A stretch of 64,000 nt of DNA from contig NZ_JACOON010000006.1 of the NCBI RefSeq assembly GCF_014287795.1, positions 1 through 64,000 of the forward strand, read 5' to 3'. The DNA comes from Christensenella tenuis (GTDB lineage Bacteria; Bacillota; Clostridia; Christensenellales; Christensenellaceae). Below, piece after piece: positions 16,654-24,655 of the stretch (positions are counted from its first letter, which is position 1; each line of letters starts with the position of its first letter). A model generated the notes under the pieces. That model did not search any database, had not been told where the DNA came from, and saw only the letters and a program-made list of their open reading frames with translations. Both the position numbers and the translations under genes were made by a program.

Positions 16654-17265
16654 TTATTCGCTTTTTTCCCCAATCAGGCAAATCCATCCCTTATCTTCCT
16701 TTTTCTGGAAAATTTTCCTGAACCCGGCCTGTTCCATCTTTTCCGACAATTCTTCCCCGCTATAGACAGTCATCCCTTCGATCCGGTTCGTCCACGTCGT
16801 ATCTGTGGGATCGCTTGCCTCGCACACCAGCATCAGCCGCCCGCCCGGTTTCAACACACGCAGTATTTCAGAGAGAGCACGTGGGATATCCGGCCAGAAA
16901 TAGACGGTTTCAAAACCCGTTACCAAGTCAAACGTATTCTCTTCATAGGGCAATGCGCCCACATCACCCTGTTGGACTTCACAGCGTTTTCCCAAAAATG
17001 CCGCATTCCTTTTGCGGCTCACCGCCACGCTGTCCCCGGAATAATCGAGCCCATCCACGAATCCATCCGGGCAGCGCTCCAAAAGCCGCGCGATATTTGC
17101 CCCGCCGCCGCAGCCCACGTCAAGCGAACGCGCATCCTTTGGAATTTTTATGTTAGCGAATGCCCATTCTGAAAGCAGGCCGTGCCCTGCGTTCATTCCC
17201 CGCAGGACCATGCGCCCCATGATTCCTTTGGGCTTACGGGTATTTTGCAAAATTTTGTGTTTCAT
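16654..17265 (-). CDS. Class I SAM-dependent methyltransferase (Methyltransf_11)
   Basis: A 203-residue protein. SAM-binding motif I is 'ARSLDVGCGGGANIARLL' (about residues 45-62), acidic motif II 'VDGLDYSGDSVAV', and the post-motif 'EILRVLKPGGRLMLVCE' is typical of ubiE/Methyltransf_11 proteins. Start at 17265 (MKHKILQNT) with AAGGAAA upstream is preferred over the first in-frame codon. The acceptor is unknown. Directly upstream is a decayed second methyltransferase (17289-17653), so the pair may once have been a duplication. Confidence 0.85.
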   Translation of the reverse strand: MKHKILQNTRKPKGIMGRMVLRGMNAGHGLLSEWAFANIKIPKDARSLDVGCGGGANIARLLERCPDGFVDGLDYSGDSVAVSRKRNAAFLGKRCEVQQGDVGALPYEENTFDLVTGFETVYFWPDIPRALSEILRVLKPGGRLMLVCEASDPTDTTWTNRIEGMTVYSGEELSEKMEQAGFRKIFQKKEDKGWICLIGEKSE

Positions 17266-17288
17266 ACCTGTTTCCTTCCGTTCTTCAA

Positions 17289-17653
17289 TCAAATCCGTTT
17301 TGCCGCCAAGTAGCAAAGCGGAATCAGCCTGTACCGGAACGCCCGCCGTTCCGTATCCCCGAACCCGTGCACGGCGATAAAACCGGCAAGTTCCTCCGCA
17401 TCCCGTCTATAAAACGTACGGGGCCTGACGGGTGCCATCAGTTTTATCCAAAACTGGCTGTGTCCGTTTTCCCCGTGCATGAAGGTTGGCGAAAACAGTC
17501 TTCCGCCCGGCTTTAAAACCCGCCCGATCTCCGCGAGGACATTTTCCGGTTCGGGCATGCCGCGCAATTTCCAATGAGCACGGCGTCAAAACGGCAAGTT
17601 CCATAGAAGGTCTGCGTGGCGTCCTGCACGGAAAAGCGGGGAGCGTGAAGCTT
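17289..17653 (-). pseudogene. Truncated, frameshifted SAM-dependent methyltransferase
   Basis: The last 88 or so residues are readable in one frame: 'MPEPENVLAEIGRVLKPGGR', then a tail ending 'LIPLCYLAAKRI'. The part just before it, 'VQDATQTF' and 'FDAVLIGN', is in a different frame, with the break near 17570 where ALHxMPEP would be expected. A stop precedes at about 17654 and the N-terminal SAM-binding motif I is missing. No start codon or ribosome-binding site serves it. It follows the AhpC gene and runs into the intact methyltransferase. Confidence 0.75.
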
Positions 17654-17739
17654 TCATAGCTACATCCGGGCGCCTGTGTGGTTTCCGGGAAAGGCCATTA
17701 CGCTGTCCGTTATGCGGGGCAATCCGCCATCTTCCCAGC

Positions 17740-18303
17740 CTACAGCCGTCCCACCAATTCAAGACCTGGTTTCAACGTTTCCGCACCGGGCCGCCACTTT
17801 GCCGGGCATACTTCATCTCCGTGCTCCGCCACAAACTGGCTCGCCTGTACGCGGCGCAAAAGCTCATCCGCATTGCGGCCAACATTACCCGCTGTTACTT
17901 CATAAGCGACAATTCTTCCCTGTGGATTCACTATGAAGCTTCCCCGTTCGGCGACGCCCTCCTCCCCAATATACACATCAAAATCTTCCGCAAGCGCGTG
18001 TGTCGGGTCGGCCAGCATAGGATACCGAATTTTTTTGATGCGGTCTGAGGCATCATGCCACGCTTTATGCACAAAATGCGTATCGCAGGAAACCGAATAT
18101 ATCTCGCACCCTACCGCTTTGAACTCGTCATATTTGTTTGCGAGGTCTTCCAGTTCCGTAGGGCATACAAATGTAAAATCCGCCGGATAGAAAAAAAATA
18201 CACTCCATTTTCCCATAATATCCTTTTTTGTTATGACATGGAATGCGCCATCCTGATAGGCCTGCAGCGAAAAATCATTGATTTCCTTATGGATCATTGA
18301 CAT
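17740..18303 (-). CDS. ahpC: Peroxiredoxin, AhpC type
   Basis: A 187-residue typical 2-Cys peroxiredoxin, the usual AhpC length. The peroxidatic motif is 'YPADFTFVCPTELEDL' (Cys about residue 47) and the resolving cysteine lies in 'GDEVCPAKWRPG'. It reduces hydrogen peroxide and organic hydroperoxides in the cytosol; no ahpF reductase is adjacent. The start at 18303 (MSMIHKEI) has GAAGGAGG nine bases upstream. It has its own sigma-A promoter with a perfect TTAGC-N4-GCTAA operator, so expression appears tied to the metal regulator, a sensible link between iron and peroxide stress. Confidence 0.93.
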   Translation of the reverse strand: MSMIHKEINDFSLQAYQDGAFHVITKKDIMGKWSVFFFYPADFTFVCPTELEDLANKYDEFKAVGCEIYSVSCDTHFVHKAWHDASDRIKKIRYPMLADPTHALAEDFDVYIGEEGVAERGSFIVNPQGRIVAYEVTAGNVGRNADELLRRVQASQFVAEHGDEVCPAKWRPGAETLKPGLELVGRL

Positions 18304-18335
18304 AAGAAAGTGCCTCCTTCTATTAAAATATGTTT

Positions 18336-18389
18336 TAGTTAGCATATGCTAACTACGTTTATCATATCAAATTTTTTGTCCGATTGCAA
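18336..18389 (-). promoter_or_regulatory. ahpC promoter with DtxR-like box
   Basis: Minus-strand TTGCAA (18389-18384), 17-bp spacer, TATGAT (18366-18361), followed by a perfect 20-bp palindrome TAGTTAGCATATGCTAACTA (18336-18355). The inner 16 bp are identical to the box before the ABC operon. Confidence 0.85.
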
Positions 18390-18480
18390 GCGGGTCATTT
18401 TTCCATAGCATTCTGGTGCCTATATATCAATCTCCCATAAACGATTTTTTATATGTCCGGCTCTTAGCGTCCCAGACGAC

Positions 18481-18535
18481 AAAAAAAGCTCCCGCCGCAG
18501 TCAATGCCGCATTCGGTCATTGCAATGGCGGGAGC
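18481..18535 (-). terminator. Intrinsic terminator of the zinc-ribbon gene
   Basis: Minus-strand GGCTCCCGCC... pairs with GGCGGGAGC (9-bp outer stem 18488-18496/18527-18535, with further pairing inside), followed by seven T at 18487-18481. It lies 12 bp beyond the gene's stop. Confidence 0.85.
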
Positions 18536-18546
18536 CAGAGGGGAAT

Positions 18547-18732
18547 TTACGATAACTTTGTGGCGTCTACCACAGAGCCGCACCGGGAACACCGGAATAC
18601 TCCGGCGTCTTTATCTATGCTTGCCGTTCTGGTCATATCCTTATCCGCAGCAGACCGGAATTTACAGATGATATTACACCTTGGACATACGCCGTATGCT
18701 ATTAATTCACCGCGGTAAATCGATTGATACAT
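18547..18732 (-). CDS. Small zinc-ribbon protein
   Basis: A 61-residue protein with two Cys pairs, CPRC (residues 16-19) and CSRC (about 48-51), spaced as in a zinc ribbon or rubredoxin-like knuckle. Start at 18732 (MYQSIYRGE) with AAGGAGG upstream; the longer ORF includes an implausible hydrophobic extension. It is a single gene between its own promoter region and terminator. Function unknown. The 450 bp upstream (18733-19186) contain no gene I can support. Confidence 0.65.
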   Translation of the reverse strand: MYQSIYRGELIAYGVCPRCNIICKFRSAADKDMTRTASIDKDAGVFRCSRCGSVVDATKLS

Positions 18733-19186
18733 ACCGTGCACCTCCTTCTTGACATAGTCTATCCACCATAACACGAAGGCACAGGGAAAGCAAAGGAGAA
18801 AGCGCGGTGAAAAGCGCCGCAAAGCGCAGGAAAAACAAGGGAACCCCCTCTAAACCAAATTGCCGCTGCGAACCGGATGGGTTTGGTGAAACCAATCGTA
18901 TTCTTTTCCATCCGCGCTTTTCTTTGATGGCCAGGGAAGATTACTTGCAGGATACTTCGCGTTCGTTCCCTGTTAAGACTGGCGTGCAGGAAAAAGCGCC
19001 CCCTGCTTACATCTTGTTTATCCCTGTTTACATCATTTCCCTTTAGATTTCCAGAGGGATCTTTGCGGCATTATGCTTCAAATAATAACGCCGGGGGTAT
19101 CTTCGAAATACATACACTGCAACCTGGCGGCCTGCGGGCTGCCCTTTTTAATCCCATTCGCAGGGGAAAAGCTTTATACTGGTGGT

Positions 19187-19426
19187 ATGAATAAATTCCC
19201 TCCTGAAATTTATGCCGGCGTTACCACATATACGGATCCCGACGGCAACCTCACTCCCCTATCCATCACCTGGAAGGACAGGCGGGCCTACCGTATTGAC
19301 TACATCGCCGATATCCGCAGAGCTGTAAGCCGTGCGGGCGGCGGAATACGGTATACCTGCATATTTTCCGGCAGGCAGCGGTATCTGTTTTTCGGGGATG
19401 GCCGCTGGTTTTTTGAGCTCCGTTAA
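19187..19426 (+). CDS. Small conserved protein of unknown function (SH3-like barrel type)
   Basis: A 79-residue protein. The pattern 'G.L.PLSITWKDRRAYRID' followed by 'GGIRYTCIFSGRQRYLFF' and 'GRWFFE' resembles short Firmicute proteins (DUF6504-like) sometimes found near Y-family DNA polymerases; this is a resemblance from memory. Start at 19187 is uncertain: there is no good Shine-Dalgarno site, and TATACT at 19175-19180 would place transcription start at the ATG, so the message may be leaderless. No functional context from its neighbours. Confidence 0.5.
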   Translation: MNKFPPEIYAGVTTYTDPDGNLTPLSITWKDRRAYRIDYIADIRRAVSRAGGGIRYTCIFSGRQRYLFFGDGRWFFELR

Positions 19427-19706
19427 CAGGTCCATCCTCAGGAAAGCATCTTTCGGGATGCGCCGCCCATGCTGCGCAGCGTTCCATCCTGCAATCGTTA
19501 CAAACCGTTCATAATTTCTTTGATTTGAGTTCACATGCACAGGTTACTATATAGGTAACGCTACGGCGATTAGATAGAGGGCTTGGAGGTACAAGCCAAT
19601 GGATTGTTTTTAGAAGTCCCTGATACAGTGTGTCGGGGACTTCGTATTTTATGCGGCCGGACCTGCGGACCTGTTCCTTCAAGCTGTTTTTCCAGTTTCC
19701 CCTCTT

Positions 19707-20132
19707 TTATTTCCCGATCAAAAAAAGGCCGACACCGCATACGATAATGCCTGCTATTTTCCGTGGAGATAGTGTTTCTTTATACAGCCAAAGCCCCACG
19801 AAAACCAGTACGCAGGCCAGGATAATATTTGCAACCAGCGAAGCCGTTCCCACCTTCCATCCGGCGCGGTAAATACTGATGTATCCAAATTCAAGAGCTA
19901 CCACGGAAATTCCCAGTACAAACGACGTCCAGTTTACTTTGGATATTTCTGCCACAAGGTTCTTCTGGTTTGCAGTAACAAAAAACATGGCAATACACAA
20001 AACAAAGCACACAAGGTAGGTGACGGCAAGCGAAGCAAACGCGTTTACCCCGCCGGGCGTTGATTTGGTGCTGATGTTATAAAAAGTATTCGCCCCCACA
20101 ACAAGCAGGATCGGCCAGGCTAAATTCCACAT
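19707..20132 (-). CDS. EamA-like / small DMT-superfamily transporter
   Basis: A 141-residue membrane protein with four predicted helices, the length of half-size EamA or SMR-type proteins that work as dimers. 'GTASLVANIILACVLVFVGL' and 'SPRKIAGIIVCGVGLFLIG' match the C-terminal EamA pattern. AAGGAGG lies before the start. A strong promoter (20250-20222) and a terminator-like hairpin (20185-20156) precede it, so it may be regulated by attenuation. Substrate unknown; metabolites or small cations are typical of the superfamily. Confidence 0.78.
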   Translation of the reverse strand: MWNLAWPILLVVGANTFYNISTKSTPGGVNAFASLAVTYLVCFVLCIAMFFVTANQKNLVAEISKVNWTSFVLGISVVALEFGYISIYRAGWKVGTASLVANIILACVLVFVGLWLYKETLSPRKIAGIIVCGVGLFLIGK

Positions 20133-20155
20133 CTGTTTTCCTCCTTAAAATAAAA

Positions 20156-20185
20156 ACCGCAAACAAAAAACCTTTTGTTCACGGT
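20156..20185 (-). terminator. Leader terminator / attenuator before the EamA-like gene
   Basis: On the minus strand, ACCG-tg-AACAAAA pairs with TTTTGTT-tg-CGGT (4 bp, a 2x2 internal loop, then 7 bp) and is followed by TTTTATTTT running up to the ribosome-binding site. It stands between the promoter and the gene, 24 bp before the ATG, where a terminator would silence the gene unless an alternative fold forms. Confidence 0.55.
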
Positions 20186-20221
20186 AGGTGTTCACCCGGA
20201 TTTCAATTCAATTTCGGCTAA

Positions 20222-20250
20222 ATTTTATCATGCATGTTTGCCGATGTCAA
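20222..20250 (-). promoter_or_regulatory. Sigma-A promoter of the EamA-like gene
   Basis: Minus-strand TTGACA (20250-20245), 17-bp spacer, TAAAAT (20227-20222). About 80 nt of leader follow before the ATG at 20132. Confidence 0.82.
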
Positions 20251-20315
20251 CGTTTCGCGGTTTTGTTTATAAAAGGCGGCTGCGGGAAATGGGAGCATCC
20301 CCGTCCTTCTTCCGT

Positions 20316-21260
20316 CTAATAGACCAGCCCCATAGCGGCAATGCTGCTGAAGATTACAAGCGCAATTGCAAAGATAAAGCTGCACAAAACGCCTGCGTTC
20401 AAAACGGCTATTTTGCTCCAGCCCCGTTCAGGCAGCACGAGGAGCCGCCACGAAAGGCGAATGGCTTTCCTGTTTTTGAAAAACAATACGCAGCCCGCAA
20501 TCACAAAAGCAAAGGACGCCAAGCTAACCAAAGCGGCTGCCCAAAAGACACCCGCCGCAGCAAACAGCGAATAAAATACGGAAACAGCATTATTGAGGAT
20601 ATGGATCACGATCGTATCAGCGATATTTCCCGTCCGCGTATAAATATATCCAAGAGCGATGCCCAAGGCCAGCGCGGGAATAAGCTGCATCATATTGCCG
20701 TGGTAGAGCCCGAACATCAGCGCGGAGACAACGACCGCAAAGAGCTGCCCGTACCGCAGCAGCCGGCTTATCAATATTTTGCGGAAAAACCATTCCTCCA
20801 GGATGGGGGCAGCCACAACCATCGCCGCCACAACAAGGACGTTAAAAACCGGTTCTTTTGGCGACAGGTATTCCGCTGCGCTGCCCAGATAAAACCCGTT
20901 GGGGCTGATTGAAGACAGGAAGGAAATAATGCCATTGGACGCCAACGCCGTCAGCCAGCCCAGAAAATAACAGACCATAAAAAGCACAAACACTTTTTGA
21001 AAGGAAAAGTCCACCGGCGGACGAGGAAGGGCGGGCACTTTCCGTGCGACAAAAGCCGCAAGCGGAATGCCCACCCCGTAGACTACCGTAAATTGAATGG
21101 CGAAAACCCCTTCCATTCCCATACGCGGAAAGATTCGGTAAAAAACCAGAACCAAACCAGACGTGCCGATTTGAATTACCGCGAGGAGGACTAAATAAGC
21201 AAACCCAAGCCGTGACAGATTCCTGCGTTCAAGTTTTTCATTCACTGTGAGCTCCATCAT
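20316..21260 (-). CDS. CPBP (CAAX/Abi) family intramembrane metalloprotease
   Basis: A 314-residue polytopic membrane protein with about eight helices. The catalytic motifs of the CPBP family are present: 'APILEEWFFRKIL' (EExxxR, about residues 166-178) and 'MFGLYHGNMMQ' (His and Asn on a following helix). Such proteases cleave within the membrane and occur in bacteriocin immunity, stress and surface-protein processing. GCGAGGA is a modest ribosome-binding site before ATG-ATG at 21260/21257. No toxin or bacteriocin genes are adjacent, so the target is unknown. Confidence 0.85.
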   Translation of the reverse strand: MMELTVNEKLERRNLSRLGFAYLVLLAVIQIGTSGLVLVFYRIFPRMGMEGVFAIQFTVVYGVGIPLAAFVARKVPALPRPPVDFSFQKVFVLFMVCYFLGWLTALASNGIISFLSSISPNGFYLGSAAEYLSPKEPVFNVLVVAAMVVAAPILEEWFFRKILISRLLRYGQLFAVVVSALMFGLYHGNMMQLIPALALGIALGYIYTRTGNIADTIVIHILNNAVSVFYSLFAAAGVFWAAALVSLASFAFVIAGCVLFFKNRKAIRLSWRLLVLPERGWSKIAVLNAGVLCSFIFAIALVIFSSIAAMGLVY

Positions 21261-21436
21261 CGATCCTCGCTTCCCTTCCGGTTCGTTCGGGCCGCCAATT
21301 ATTTGTCTGTTTTATTTGGCAAAGCAATAAGATTACCTATAGTATAGCTAAAAGTTTTTAAAAATGAAATGGATACCTGCAACTTTTTGCCGCCGCTTCT
21401 TTCGGGGACGGATGAAGCCCCTGCCGGCAGAAGCAG

Positions 21437-21466
21437 TTGACTTTGCCGCCGTGCGGACTCTATAAT
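21437..21466 (+). promoter_or_regulatory. Sigma-A promoter of the DUF1254 gene
   Basis: TTGACT (21437-21442), 18-bp spacer, TATAAT (21461-21466), 97 bp before the start at 21563. The rest of the 300-bp gap (21261-21562) holds no gene. Confidence 0.75.
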
Positions 21467-21562
21467 AAATTAATACGGGATAAGTTTCCCGCACAATACC
21501 TTCAGCAGCTATACTTTTTCCCGCCTTTAGGCGAATGATGAAAAACAAGGAGAATAGAAACA

Positions 21563-22876
21563 ATGACCGATCCAATTGCGGCACAGTCCCAAACACTCGA
21601 AGAAGCGTACATTTTTGCTTACCCGCTAGTGTTGCTCGACCTAATCCGGGAAATGGCGACCAATACGGAGGCCCCCACCCATGAGAAAGCGCCCATCAAC
21701 CAGCTTTTCCACGCGCGGGACCTCGCAACCCCGGAAATGGCCAGCCTCACCCGCCCCAATGTTGATACGGTCTATTCTCAGGCCTATTTGGATTTGCGGG
21801 AGGAACCCATGCTGTTTTGGAAGCCGGAAGTGTCGCGTTATTGCACCATCCAGGTATTCGACGGGTATTCCAATACGCCGTGCATTCTCGGAACGGGAGA
21901 AATCGGCGGGAACGGCGCCGTCACCTATGCGTTTACCGGCCCCAGTTTCAAAGGCACTCTTCCAGATGGCGTCATAATGGTTCCGATGGATACAAACCTT
22001 GTGTGGCTTCTGATCCGCACGCGCATACTGGGTAGGGAAGACCTCCCTGTAGTCCATGAAATTCAAAACGCAATGAAAATTTATCCTCTTTCCGCTTATG
22101 GCAAGGCCTATACTCCGCCACGGGGCGTTTATACAAAGGAAAAGGATTTTGTTGCGCTCAAGCGGATCGGCACAATGGATGTGCAGGAATTCTTTGACCG
22201 CTTCAATCGCCTGGCTGTAGACAATCCCGCTTCCCCCCAGGACGCTCCTGCCCTCGAAAAATTTTCAGCACTCGGCATTGGCCCCGGGCAGAAATTCCGC
22301 CTTTCCGCCCTTTCCGTCCCCGCGCAGGAAAAGGCACGGACGCTTCCGGGCATGATCGACACTGATTACAGCAATAAAAACGCCAAAATAGAAGAATATA
22401 ACCACTGGATGTTTATGGATCCGACGGTAGGATGCTTTGGCACCGACTATAAATTCCGCGCCGTTGTCGCCTATGGAGGTTTTGCCAATCCGGTGAAGAT
22501 GGCAATTTATCCTTCGATGGTTATGGACGGCGAGTTCCATTTGCTTGACGGGAAATCCCGTTACCGCCTGCATTTTGGAAAAGATAGGCTCCCCCCGCAT
22601 CACGAAGGGGGCTGGTGGTCCCTCACAGGCTACGACGCTGCGGGGCATTTGATCGATAACGAACTTGACCGTTACCATCTCGACGATAAAAGCGATTTTG
22701 TTTTCGAGGAGGATGGTTCGCTCGTCCTTTCCATCCAATCCACCCAGCCGGATGAAAAAGTGTCGAACTGGCTGCCCGTCTGCGAGGACATTTTCAGCCT
22801 GACGCTGCGCATTTATCTTCCGGCAGATGCGGCGCTCGAGCACACGTGGATTCCGCCTGTTTTAGAGAGGCTGTAG
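21563..22876 (+). CDS. DUF1254/DUF1214 domain-containing protein
   Basis: A 437-residue protein. The N-terminal DUF1254 domain has 'EEAYIFAYPLVLLD' and 'RPNVDTVYSQAYLDLREEPM'; the C-terminal DUF1214 region has 'WSLTGYDAAGHLIDNELDRY' and 'NWLPVCEDIFSLTLRIYLP'. Family members usually carry a signal peptide in Gram-negatives; none is visible here, so this copy appears cytoplasmic. AAGGAGAA precedes the start. The family's biochemical role is unsettled. It stands alone, convergent with the sugar operon at 22972. Confidence 0.88.
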   Translation: MTDPIAAQSQTLEEAYIFAYPLVLLDLIREMATNTEAPTHEKAPINQLFHARDLATPEMASLTRPNVDTVYSQAYLDLREEPMLFWKPEVSRYCTIQVFDGYSNTPCILGTGEIGGNGAVTYAFTGPSFKGTLPDGVIMVPMDTNLVWLLIRTRILGREDLPVVHEIQNAMKIYPLSAYGKAYTPPRGVYTKEKDFVALKRIGTMDVQEFFDRFNRLAVDNPASPQDAPALEKFSALGIGPGQKFRLSALSVPAQEKARTLPGMIDTDYSNKNAKIEEYNHWMFMDPTVGCFGTDYKFRAVVAYGGFANPVKMAIYPSMVMDGEFHLLDGKSRYRLHFGKDRLPPHHEGGWWSLTGYDAAGHLIDNELDRYHLDDKSDFVFEEDGSLVLSIQSTQPDEKVSNWLPVCEDIFSLTLRIYLPADAALEHTWIPPVLERL

Positions 22877-22971
22877 GGGCCCCTGCAGTTGCTCAGGCAG
22901 AAGCGAATCCCGCAGCCCCAAACAGGGGACATCGCATTATCCCATTTTGGATAACCGCTTCCAGCACACGG

Positions 22972-23961
22972 CTATCCTTCTACTCCAACCAGTTTTCGTA
23001 TTTCTTCCAGCGATGGCATGGCAGGAATTGCCCCGGCCCTCGTTGTGGAAATCGCTCCTGCCGCGTTTGAAAAATCAAGCGCCGCTGCGATCTTTTTCTC
23101 TTCAGGATGCTTGATATCCAGCCCGCCCCGAAGCACCTGGTAAAGAAACGCACCCCAGAACGTATCTCCCGCGCCTACGGTGTCTATGGTTATCACTTTA
23201 TAAGAAAGCCTTTTCACCAGAATGCCGCCACACAAGCAAAGACTGCCTTCCGCGCCCATGGTAACTACGAGGCAGCTAATGGAATACTTTCGGCACAACG
23301 CCTCCATGCCGGCCGTAACAGTATCCGTACCTGTAAGAAATTCCAGTTCGTCCCCCGACAGTTTTACGATATCCGCATCATGCAGCATATGTGAAATTAT
23401 TTTTCGCGCCTCATACAGGTCATCCCACAGAAACTCCCTGAGGTTTGGATCATACGAAACCATGCATCCGTATTCTTTCGCTTTTTTCACCATTTGCATA
23501 GTGGTTGTACGGGAGGGTTCTTTCGTCATGGAGACCGACCCAAAATGGAATATTTTGGAATATGCAAGAACCGTTTCGTCAACTTCTTCTTCCCGAAGCA
23601 TATAGTCCGCCGTTTGACTGCGGTAAAAACGAAACTCCCGGTCTCCCTGTTCATCCAGCGTTACAAAAGCAAGCGTTGTCAGATAATCTTTCGATACGAT
23701 CATACCCGCCGTATCAATCCCGCAGTTTTGTATCGTATCCAATAGCAGCCTTCCAAAAGCATCATCGCCTATTTTCCCTATGAAGGCAGTATCCAGTCCG
23801 AGCCTGGACGCACAGGCCAGGACGTTCGCAGGCGCACCGCCCGGACAGCCAGAAAAGTTCAGCTTTCCGTCTTCCGCTGCGGGCAGGGGGACAAAATCGA
23901 TCAGGCATTCCCCTAAGGCGACGATATCTCTTGTATGATTCGTCTCTTCCATATCAATCAT
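22972..23961 (-). CDS. PfkB-family sugar kinase (fructokinase-like)
   Basis: About 329 residues. Early 'ALGECLIDFVPL' and 'FSGCPGGAPANVLA' are the PfkB signature 1 region as in ScrK-type fructokinases; the late signature is 'ITIDTVGAGDTFWGAFLYQ' with the catalytic Asp. Start at 23961 (MIDMEETN) overlaps the isomerase stop by 8 bp; 23952 is an alternative. It is last in the nine-gene operon. With the lyxose/mannose-type isomerase before it, a plausible route is isomerisation to a ketose followed by 6-phosphorylation. Confidence 0.85.
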   Translation of the reverse strand: MIDMEETNHTRDIVALGECLIDFVPLPAAEDGKLNFSGCPGGAPANVLACASRLGLDTAFIGKIGDDAFGRLLLDTIQNCGIDTAGMIVSKDYLTTLAFVTLDEQGDREFRFYRSQTADYMLREEEVDETVLAYSKIFHFGSVSMTKEPSRTTTMQMVKKAKEYGCMVSYDPNLREFLWDDLYEARKIISHMLHDADIVKLSGDELEFLTGTDTVTAGMEALCRKYSISCLVVTMGAEGSLCLCGGILVKRLSYKVITIDTVGAGDTFWGAFLYQVLRGGLDIKHPEEKKIAAALDFSNAAGAISTTRAGAIPAMPSLEEIRKLVGVEG

Positions 23962-24655
23962 GGTCCTTTTTCTTAAAGATCTTATTGTATTCATTACAAA
24001 GCGGATAAATCATTTCTTCATCTTCCTCGACCTCTGCAAACCGCGAAACTTGTTCATAATAAAAATTATCCGTATTATCGTCGTTAACAGAAGATACTTC
24101 CCCTACAATCAGATCTCCATAGCCTTCCTTCGCCCCAAAAATGTGATACATACGCGGCGTAAGGGAAACGCTGCTCCCTGCGCCGACTAAAAATTCTTCT
24201 CCGGGTTTTACGCACCTCTCAATCCCGTCCATATAAACTATTACATTGCTTTCCACATCCGGTTTTCCGTTTTCGAGAGCATTGTAAAGCTTCATGAACA
24301 TCATACCGCCTCCCCGGTTGATGATATCCTCCGTTTTGTTTTCATGATAATGCATCGGCAAACGTTGCCCCTCATAGATTGGTATCACCTTTTCCGCATA
24401 GGGCGTTCCCAGCGCCGGATCGCCCACGCAGCCATTCCGTATTGTAAAAAGAACGCTGCCGATTTCCCGGAAATTTCCCATTCCGTAATCTGTAATATCC
24501 CATCCGCGCATTGTTTTCAGAATAACGGAAATGTGCGATTCCCTTTTTTTCCATTCCCGCACAGTCCAGTCCGCGAATTCCGGCAAATAGAAATGGTGTT
24601 GCGCCAAGAATTCTTTTGCCCAACGGATTGTTCTTTGTATTTCCGACCGTTTCAT
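23954..24655 (-). CDS. D-lyxose / D-mannose-type ketol-isomerase (cupin)
   Basis: A 233-residue cupin. 'LPMHYHENKTEDIINRGGG' contains the two His, the Lys and the Glu that bind the metal and substrate in D-lyxose isomerases; a later 'LTPRMYHIFGAKEG' supplies the third His. Length matches the family (about 225). The start at 24655 overlaps the previous stop as ATGA, so the long N-terminal extension in that frame is not used. It interconverts aldose and ketose (lyxose-xylulose or mannose-fructose) and feeds the PfkB kinase that follows. Confidence 0.82.
   Translation of the reverse strand: MKRSEIQRTIRWAKEFLAQHHFYLPEFADWTVREWKKRESHISVILKTMRGWDITDYGMGNFREIGSVLFTIRNGCVGDPALGTPYAEKVIPIYEGQRLPMHYHENKTEDIINRGGGMMFMKLYNALENGKPDVESNVIVYMDGIERCVKPGEEFLVGAGSSVSLTPRMYHIFGAKEGYGDLIVGEVSSVNDDNTDNFYYEQVSRFAEVEEDEEMIYPLCNEYNKIFKKKDHD

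Noticed and set aside
22871..22888. Near-palindrome CTGTAGGGGCCCCTGCAG as terminator
   Set aside because: It overlaps the stop of the DUF1254 gene, has no loop or U-run, and its GC-rich centre suggests coincidence.
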